Shown: one piece after another, positions 55,720-64,000 of the stretch
Layout of the letters: the number at the start of each line of letters is the position of its first letter
How positions within the stretch are numbered: the first letter of the stretch is position 1
DNA from: Phoronis australis
Lineage: Eukaryota > Phoronida > Phoronidae
Length of the DNA stretch: 64,000 nucleotides
Direction: 5' to 3'
Assembly: GCA_002633005.1 (NCBI GenBank)
Contig: NMRA01000109.1
Coordinates: 282,252-346,251, forward strand
Notes under the pieces: generated by a model
Told to the model about the DNA's origin: nothing
Database searches by the model: none
Seen by the model: only the letters and a program-made list of their open reading frames with translations
Made by a program: the position numbers and the translations under genes

Positions 55720-58700
55720 ACATTATCCTCACTTTCATATCCATAATCACTGAAGTCTATATCTAAATTTGACCAGTGTAATCAATATCCACACCACCCT
55801 CCATAATAAAAACTTCAAGAACTGTGAGAGCAGCAGAGATGATATCCGTGTAATACCAGGTCAGTATTTCAAGTGAATACAGCGCTAGTGACAGATCGAG
55901 TAGAATGTTCCCAGTTACTGGACATTTTTGCTATTCCATCTGGTCAGATCCAACAATATAAACAGGTGCAGGCACCCTAGCAGATGATTAAGGGATGACA
56001 GCAATTTTATGTTATACCGGGCCAATTAGGCCCCAATTCAGAGCACTCAGTTTCAATCTAGTCTTCAAATCAAACAAACATACTATATTTCTTGGAAGAA
56101 CATCTCTATAATCTTACAACAACCACTACAAAGTTAACACGCTTCCTGGTTTTTCCTTGAATTGATAATTAGCTTGTGAAGAAATTGTTCTAAAGTTGTG
56201 AAATAACATCCAATAAGCATTAACTTCACTAACAATAAGTTAAAACAGAGTATGGTGTCTCAATCCTCATTGGATAGAAAACTGGGAATACCCTAGATGT
56301 ATTTAAACTTAAACCAATAAATTGCTGCCGTCTATCCCTCCTGATGGCGTGATCCGCCTGTGAGCTACATTGTTTAGATTACGCCTCCAGACGGCATCAG
56401 GCCCTGATAGAAAACAAACAGTCACGCCGTATGGCGGGATCAGGGACGAATTAACGCTGCACCTTCCTCAGATGTATATATAGTGTCTATGGGTAATCAC
56501 ATCAGGCATATGCGTTTCAAATCTCCAGTAACGGTGCAATCATGACAGGTCAAAGTTGCAGGCACAAAGCACATATATAGCACAGTTATGTCCAAGCATA
56601 ATAATCGCACGAAACATGAAAAAGTGCCCATAGCCCAATACGCTAGAGACTTAGCCGATCGAGATCCAAGTCAGATGTTACAGAGTATATGTAACATAAA
56701 TACAGCACAGTCATTAGCTTCTTCACGGCACGAGGTACATGTACAAACAACATTGGGTGACAAGGTATTCACTTCACAGCACTGTACCGGTACTATCCTA
56801 CATTGACCGTTAGCGCATGCGCGCATTCACTATACATGGGAGGGAGATTAGAGATCAGTCTATATGCGGTTACCACAATAATTTTGCTTCGTGCTTCTTT
56901 CAAAAACTGTGAATTGTGTGATTTTGTTCTGGAACTTCCCTCACACGGGGCAGTGGATAACTCTGTAGTAGAGGTTACTAGAAGATTCTTTCGTTACGGA
57001 TCGTTTAAAACATATTTTTCACGAGTTTTCTCGGTCCAGGCCACATAGAGGCCGTACCACCGGACAAAAAATGTTGTAGAGACAATTAGACAGTTTCACC
57101 GATTCTACTTAGCAGAAGAGATATGATGGTACAATATAAAATTTTTATGCACCGGATTAGCTTTTTAACAAAATATGCCTCGCACTGGTTCAACCATCAA
57201 AGTTGCTCATTGGGAGACACTTTTTGTAGACCTTCTGTCTGGAGTGGACTGACAGTGTTCTTAGTTTTTTTTTTGTTCCATTGTGCTGTTTGTGTTCTAG
57301 TACACTAGGGAACAAAGTGGTCGTCCGCCTAAGCATAAAACTGGCTTGTTGTCGTACTCACCCAATTTTTCCACTTCAAAGTTATGCTCTGAATAGGATT
57401 TGATTTAACTCTCACAACTATATAGTATTCGTTGATTCAAAAGTTTTCTTTTATTTATGCCGAGTTGTTTCAACTGTGCATTGTTTTTCGGCAGCCATTT
57501 TATAATGACTTCTATGGTCCTCATATGCTGCCGCCTTTTGAAAGAACAGAAAACCACACAGAAAAAGGCCAAGAAAATAGTGGAAAGTGGTTTGCAGCAA
57601 TTCTACTTCAACCACAAACTGTTTTACTAGTATGATATCGATTTTTAAATCGATTGAAATTGATTCAGAATTTCAGTTCTGGAAAAAAATCGCAATTGTT
57701 TTATTCCAGATAGGCCTTACTTATTTTCTGTTTGTGACCTTTTTATTTGACTTTTTGCTCTTGTTGTTCTTAATACCACTTATCTCTGCTGTCTTTCTTT
57801 TTCTTTTCAGTTTTTCTTCATTCTCTGTTAACACCATGTCAGCCAAAACAGAACTGTAATCCTTTCAGACTTGGTCGGAGGAAATTGATCATTGAACCTC
57901 GATACAATTGTTCTAATACATTACCCAATATCGTATTGTTTGATTTTTTCTCACCTTTAACAGGCTTTTGTAATCATAAATCAATAAATAAATACCCACG
58001 TTGCATTTGCATTTTATTGCTCAAACTCGTCTTTTATTTTTGATTATGTCATGCTGTGTTGTATGTAACAATGCAATATAGTGAAACAAAATCAATTTTT
58101 ACTTTTTTGGTGGCCATTCTCTATCAATTCAAGTATTTTAATTTTCTTCAAATAAATTCAAAATGCTTTAACCAAAGATTTCGGCATAATTGTTGAGCTC
58201 AGTACTGTTGTTTGCAATAAAAAACAAGTGGACAGTATTTTGATGACCAAGGTGTGGGCCGAAACTGTTAAGCACCCAGCGTGTTGCATTTGTCTGCTGC
58301 GTTTTTTCTTTGACCTAACAGGTGTCGGTTAGTGCCTGGGACAAATAAATACATTGCATAAACAATCTCTTGGTTGTTTTTCGTTCCGTCTGAAGAAAAT
58401 TTAATTTCGAAAATATCATCTGAAAATGAACAAAAAAAGTGCATTAGTAAAATCTACAAGTTTTTAAGTGGTCTCAAAAAACAGTCGGTAAATGCACCGA
58501 TTTTCGTCTGGTAATATTATATCAACTCACAATTAGGCAAACACAAGTTAGCAGAAACTTGTAGTTACAACAATTTCTGTGAATTAATCAAATAACTAAA
58601 GAACTGAAAAAAGTTGTTTCTAAACACATAGTTAATAGTGAAACATCAAGAAACAAAATTGTGTCTCTTACCAACGCTGGGTATCTGTGATATTTTTAAA

Positions 58701-59000
58701 CAAGCAGCAGCCTCTCTCCAAGCAATATGAATTATAGAGTAGTTAACAGAGTACTTATACTGAATACAAGCATGATGGGCGGAATGGTTCAAAATATGAA
58801 AACCAACAAACTTCCTCCAAAATGCTACTTCTAGTTCCAAAACAATTCTCTGAATAAAGTTCCTGAACTCCAGCAACGAACCCAAGCCATTACCAAATAT
58901 TGTGTAGGCAGACAAAGTTAAGTAATTTCTATGGATAATAGTTCCGATTATTGTCGTTGTCGGAAATGCCTCATCCCAAAGCTGACAGGTTTCAAAGACT
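55720..59000. other. No gene recognised
   Basis: At 56335-56440 related words (CTGATGGCGTGATCCGCC and GTATGGCGGGATCAGGG) form a loose inverted repeat. The minus frame at 58670-58915 ends at a GTAAGA donor-like site but has no motif or acceptor that I trust. The T-rich frame at 57587-57859 is low complexity. Confidence 0.3.
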
Positions 59001-59029
59001 TAATGTTACAAAACTTGCAAAACAAGGCA

Positions 59030-59445
59030 CCAGTTCTAGAATATTGCACAATACTATAAATACCCAAGCAAATTGGTTTGTTTGAAGTGTGAATTAAGAG
59101 CTAAAAGTCAGTTAAAGTTAGTTACAAGAGAGTTACAGTTGAGAGAATCAGCAGCCACAGCTACAATAGAGAGCCAGCTATAAAGACAGCAGGTTATTGA
59201 ATCAGGGAGAGTAGCAGTTGCTGAAAGTGTCTCAGAAGCTTTTCTCAAGACAAGGCTTCGCAGTACTGGCTGGAGCATAAACAGACATTGCGTCAGACGA
59301 GTTGTTTGAGTAGGCTTGTGAACGTACGGTTGGGATTAAAAATTTATTAACTTGAAGCAGTCTTCAGTCTATCGTAGCACCGAAAACTATTGGCACCGGT
59401 CTGTAACAACCTGCGCCCACCCACACACGGGAAAATGTGAAGCCC
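59030..59445 (+). repeat. LTR-like dispersed repeat, copy B
   Basis: Same orientation as copy A at 41345-41780. It begins near TTCTAGAATATTGCAC, with TATA-like ACTATAAATACCC, and ends CCGGTCTGTAACAACCTGCGCCCACCC then ACACGGG. Upstream it keeps only one TTCTAGAA (59034). The two copies differ at many sites, so both are old. Confidence 0.65.
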
Positions 59446-62130
59446 CAATGCTTTAAATACCGGTATGTTAACTCTTCCAATACGAAAAAATACTCAAGTA
59501 ATCAAACTTTGTTTCTAAAAGTCGGCAACCGGCCATGTTTACAATTGCACGCACCAAGGGATATGACATCATATCTCCTGGTGCGAGCAGTGTAAAACTG
59601 GCCAGTTGCTGATTTGGGCAATGCATAAAGGACTGCTAGGAAAAGTTGGACTACAATTAAAATGATAAAACAAGGTTACATCTAGGTATTTATAATAGGG
59701 GTTTATTTCAAATAATTTATCGGCAAGGTATTAATTTTCGCGTGAAAAAATAGCACATTCACGCTTGCGTTAATCACAGCACTTAAAAGTAACTCAGTGT
59801 GATGATTTACTGAACTTGAGTTAACAACTGCATCGTAAAAAAGCTGATGTTACGAGTCAGCCAGAGTCGAGGAACTTTGCGAGCAGACGATTGTGTCATT
59901 ACAAATACACTATACTCGGTATTGGAGTGCAATTTCCTGTAAATATCTTAGTGTTCAATGTGTCTCTGTGAATTCATAATTTTTTCGTTTGGCGTGATGC
60001 ATTTTGCCTGATTTTCTTGGAGACGCTGTGTAGGGAATTGACATATTAATGATGACCCAGATTAAAACCAGCGAGGTCAAAAATAGGTACCTGATTACCG
60101 TGCGTCAAAATTGTCATCGACAAATCTTTACTAAAAGTTTAAGAGGTGAATTTTCTTTTTGGGGAACGATACCTTCGATCAATGCTTTAAGTAACCAAAT
60201 CAATGAGTACAAGAAAAATTGTTTTGGTACCCGCGTTATTACTCCAAAGGAAGACTGTTCACCCACCGCAAAATACTTTCTCTACCGTTGTAGGCCTACG
60301 TGTAAATGAATTGGCTCAGCTTTACCGTAATTCTCGGCATATTTCACTGAGTATCGAATGCTTGCTTTTACACATATGTGTGATAAATGCAGTCGCTATA
60401 TCACCATCTAAATGCGGAATATTTTGTTACTGTAATGTTCGGCGTTCCCAAACCTGAACACATCGGTAAGCATATTTGAAGTATCTCGTTTTCTGCCACA
60501 TTAAACCGATTTGAATTTCGCTACACACAAAATATCTCCTGTTAAGAGTGACTCCATATAAAAACCAACAGGTAGAGTCTATACCCAAAATCACCGATTT
60601 TTTTTGAAACTTAGGACATGAGTTTGGTTTGTTGAGGAGTAGAAAAACCTCACTTTTTAAGAATTTTCATTCATTATTTTTCTTTTTATGACCTGTGCCT
60701 CCATTTTGCAACAAAATTGGGCGTCGAAGTAGGCATGTTTGAATGAATTTTAGTAGCATGTATGGTACGGTCAAAACAAATTAATAATACGAATTAAAAC
60801 GGCAATGGCTGAATAATTTAATGGCATAACTTTCAAAATCCATTTTTAAATTTGTGCGTTTTGAATTTGTGAGGCAAAAACGGCTATTTTTCAGGTTTTC
60901 ACTGAAGCCATTTTCGGCCAAATTTGTCACTCTGTAGCAGCCATAACGCACCTTTCCTGAAATTGACTTTATAATAATCTGTTCAGTCATTCCTAACCTG
61001 TTCATAATCTAAGATAAAAAATCTTGCCTCTAATGTAGTTTTTGCGTACGAAGCATTACACGAACTGCACTGCGTCCTTTTGCATGTTCTCAGTTGCTTC
61101 TGCTGCCAATAGGGGGCTCTTGGAACATAATTAGCTTGCGAAACACGACATAAAAACCTTGTATTTTGGAGAAAAGGCACACAGCCTTATTAATTACCGT
61201 TCTCTGAAAACGGCATTGATGATTATTGCTTATTACAAAAAATGTGTACGTAAATCAACTGACAAGCGTGCTTATAAATGATAGATGGCGCTGCTTTTGT
61301 TTACGTGGAGACTGAAGAGCATCTAGAATAAGAGCAGTAACACGAGGACCTTGCTTTAATTCATGACTTCGCGAGATATTGCCCTTCATTTTAAATGAGA
61401 CCACGTGGTTTTGGATAGATTTTAGAGAGGTTCTAGTGTTACTGAACTCACCCCTGCCTTGTTTTCCATCTGCCTTGTTCGTGCCACAGGCAAAGGAAGG
61501 CACCCAAGGAGGATATGGCCCCCTAGTGTTCAATGCAAAAAATCCTTCAATTTGTCAATAGTCATTGTAACTTTGGGTTCATATTGTAATGTCCGTGCTG
61601 GTTGCTACAAAATTTAGTCGCCACCAGTCGCTAGAAATCTGGTGTTCTCCCCCACACACCGGGCACCATAACGCTGAATATTTCTGCCAGTGTGATCATC
61701 TGTGGTATAAAAAGGTACACATTCACAGTCAATAGAAAATAATTCACGAGAGTTTTATTAGTGACTCATTCATGACAGACATGAAGTAAACAGAAGTAAC
61801 GGTCTCGACTTCATGTATCACACATCGTGGTATGCTACAAAACTAGGCTAAACGTTGAGCTCATTTACCACTTCATTCAATAAATCTGACGACATAACAG
61901 CATCTTCAGCAGAAATAGAATCGTAATAAACATTGCTGCAGACAACCTCGAAAAAATCCACCAATCTGCGATTCACTTAACATCACTTTCCCAGTGGGTT
62001 CTCGTAATGTTTTCTCCGTTTTGGCACTTCCGAGGGTGAACGTTTTTACCTGACTTATCTCCTTCATCGAATATGTTCGTCAGAAAGTTCTTAACCTTTG
62101 CTGAAAATCTTGTTTACCTTTTACCTTTTT
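59446..62130. other. No gene recognised
   Basis: Two 80-codon plus frames at 60049-60457 overlap each other. Overlapping frames at 61255-61561 are open on both strands but have no motif. Confidence 0.3.
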
Positions 62131-62136
62131 CAATGC

Positions 62137-63080
62137 CTAACCTATTGCTTCAGCATTCGTCTCATCCAAACAGTACAGGTACTCTGAGGCTGCCTCAAAT
62201 GACGCTCCGGTTCTTGCATCTGAGAGCATTTCTGACCACTTTCGTGGGATGTGGTCATACGTGGTTTCCCTCTGTAAATGTTCAGTGAGGTTACCCACAT
62301 CCAAATGCTGACCTAGTTCTGCGTCTGTAGCAAAAATTTCGAGTAACCTTGCTGGGTACAAGGGAAATTTTGTTGAGGCTCTTCACTAGATACAATGCCA
62401 ACCTTAACTCCTGGTGTTGAAAATCCGCCATGTCTAGAGATGTTAGTGTATTTTAGAGAAATAGGTTTCTCATTTTCTCAGTATTTGTAAGAACTTACCG
62501 TCACCTACGTGGAATGATTTCCACACGCGAATTCCTTGGGTAGAATAGTAGGAATTTGGGCATGTGCTTATACCAGGAACTGAGTATTTTGGAAAAGAAT
62601 TTGTTGCATCGACTGAACATGCATACACATAACATCCCTTCACACGGCCACTAGAAATTAATGCTTCTTTCAAATCCAGAAAGTTTGTGATATTGTTACC
62701 TTCGGCTACAAAGTACTTTGCATGTTGTTTGATTGGAGCGATCTTGCGATCACAGAGATCTTTTCCATTCTGACTTTCACTAAAATCATATCTCGAAATA
62801 GATATGCCAGTAGAATTTGACAAGGCTGCTACGTTCATGAGGAGAGGAGCAGAGTGGTAACATCCAGCATTACCTGACTCTTCCATGACTGGTCCTGTTC
62901 AGTCAGAAATTCCCCGACTCGGGGTAGTACGAGTCCGTACTCTGGCACAGGCCTTGCTTTGTGAGGTAGTTTCCTGTATCTCAAATGTTCAGTGGTGTCT
63001 TTGACATAACTCACTAAAGCACAAAGCTTTTGCGATCGGATTTTTTGCAGAATAAACTCTACAGGAACATGAAGACCCAT
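62137..63080 (-). pseudogene. TE-borne protein family pseudogene (SEAQxGKDxCDR family)
   Basis: Reading leftward on the minus strand: HVPVEFILQKIRSQKLC; SGNAGCYHSAPLL; ISISRYDFSESQNGKDLC; DRKIAPIKQHAKYFVAEGN; FLDLKEALISSGRVKGCYVY; GIRVWKSFHVGDGKFL; and, after a break, RLLEIFATDAELGQHLD and IPRKWSEMLSDARTG. The DNAGCYH, FSExQxGKDxCDR, P-x-K-x8-EGN and GGVRGC-like run are typical of an uncharacterised, transposon-associated protein common in cnidarian and mollusc genomes. Frame changes at about 62880 and 62470 break it. The DNAG Asp position suggests a nuclease-like core (inference). Confidence 0.62.
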
Positions 63081-63089
63081 CGTCCGCCA

Positions 63090-64000
63090 TTTTGCCTTTT
63101 TAAAATGGACTTGCTTCTCTCATTACAAATATCAATTCTTACTCCTTTAATCTTAAAGGCATTTATTTCCATTTAAAAGTTCTACAGAGTGTTTAAATTA
63201 ACCTGATAATGTAAAAGAAATGAAAGAATACAAGAGGGTTACACGTACATTTTTATATATCCCAAAGCTTAACCTCAACTGAATCCCTCAGTGGGCAAAG
63301 ATCATGGGGTTCAGTTTTGATACTAGCCGCGTAATAAACCAGGAAAACATCTTGTTTTCATTTCAAAGAGTTTAGACTTGGTTTCTATAACTATTTAAAG
63401 CAGACTTCTTCCCTAAAAGTTTGTTCAAATGGTCTGTAAACTCTGCTCGTTATTTCCAAACTATGAAAATAGACAGCTTTGCAAGACAATCTAAAGTGCA
63501 AAGTTGAGGTAAGATTTTTTATTGCTCAGTCATCAAGACTAACTCTTTAACTGTATGTTCAAAACGTCACATAAGGCTACAAGGTGTTTTATGGCAGTAA
63601 GAAGGTCACAAAACTGGCCACTAAAATTAGCCCCAAAAAGTGGTCTGTGGATTATCTCCCCTGTCAAGCACAAAACTGTTAGGTTTTAATAAATGGCACA
63701 GAATTGTGCACAGTTTCCGTTGGTTATTTCAGCCACCAAAATATAGCTTCTGATCTATTTTGTACGTTACTCATTTTTGTTGCTGAAAACATGCGATTTT
63801 TCTGACAGCTAATATGCCCAATGGGGCTATTCGGAGAATTCTCCTCGCGGTGTCGCTGCTGTACTAGTGGTGATTAAATTGCGCATGCGTGGCTGTCTGC
63901 ATGTAAACAACTGGTAAAAGATGGAATTTTTATCAAAATACGTCGTCGCGCTAAGCCTTATTACTGCTAATTTCCCTGGTGCAAGTCTTCGACAGGTGGC
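63090..64000. other. No gene recognised to window end
   Basis: AT-rich. Near 63830-63950 is a slightly GC-richer run with GCGCATGCG and CGTCGTCGCG. The last 80 bases contain an ATG (63921, GATGGAATTTTTATC...) that opens a frame toward the window end with a hydrophobic look (VVALSLITANFPGAS). This could be a signal peptide of a gene continuing outside, but it is too short to call. Confidence 0.25.

Noticed and set aside
57496-57630. Possible terminal exon after TTTTTCGGCAG (PFYNDFYGPHMLPPFE...)
   Set aside because: Acceptor phase does not fit any neighbouring exon, and two frames are equally open; no motif.
58646-58915. 89-codon minus frame ending at a GTAAGA site
   Set aside because: No supporting acceptor and no recognisable motif.

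Overview
This is metazoan nuclear DNA: AT-rich, intron-rich, full of transposon remains and microsatellites, with introns of 1-19 kb. The secreted WSC and discoidin-like modules, the Kolobok and PIF/Harbinger elements, the LINE types and the frequent palindrome TACATGTA all suggest a marine invertebrate. The species cannot be fixed from the sequence. Most open frames above 60 codons are chance frames; the coding content lies in exons recognised by splice sites, phase and domain motifs.

The main gene lies on the plus strand and spans at least 41 kb. Six internal exons (10294-10608, 11155-11256, 30279-30587, 33637-33975, 40225-40455, 45838-46089) all start and end in phase 1, so each is a symmetrical, shufflable module. 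Two encode eight-cysteine WSC domains. Others encode halves of a fucolectin/F5-8-type-C-like fold. A candidate signal-peptide exon (4855-5011) also ends in phase 1. Together they suggest a large secreted or surface modular protein that may bind carbohydrate. One module has a decaying tandem copy (30870-31295) interrupted by a small foldback element.

A second, small, unrecognised gene candidate occupies 49700-51951 (+): a CCAAT/CRE-like promoter, an 81-bp tandem repeat in the putative first intron and a phase-matched terminal exon. On the minus strand are a broken exon (54791-55048) and a MULE-transposase-like remnant (52625-52783).

Mobile elements make up much of the rest. They are a decayed PIF/Harbinger (about 420-1410); pseudogenes of TE-borne families (7570-9030 and 62137-63080 minus; a fragment at 42760-43110 plus); a Kolobok-like element with TTAA duplication and 158-bp inverted repeats carrying a P2X7-tail-like ORF and a THAP ORF tail to tail (13264-14956); a second Kolobok-like element (36538-38221); LINE remains (16390-20700); two copies of a G-rich MITE with 5-bp duplications (6809-6968, 51372-51495); two LTR-like repeats (about 41220-41780, 59030-59445); and several tandem or inverted repeats. 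No rRNA, CRISPR or canonical tRNA was seen; one tRNA-derived SINE-like head is at about 29310-29371.
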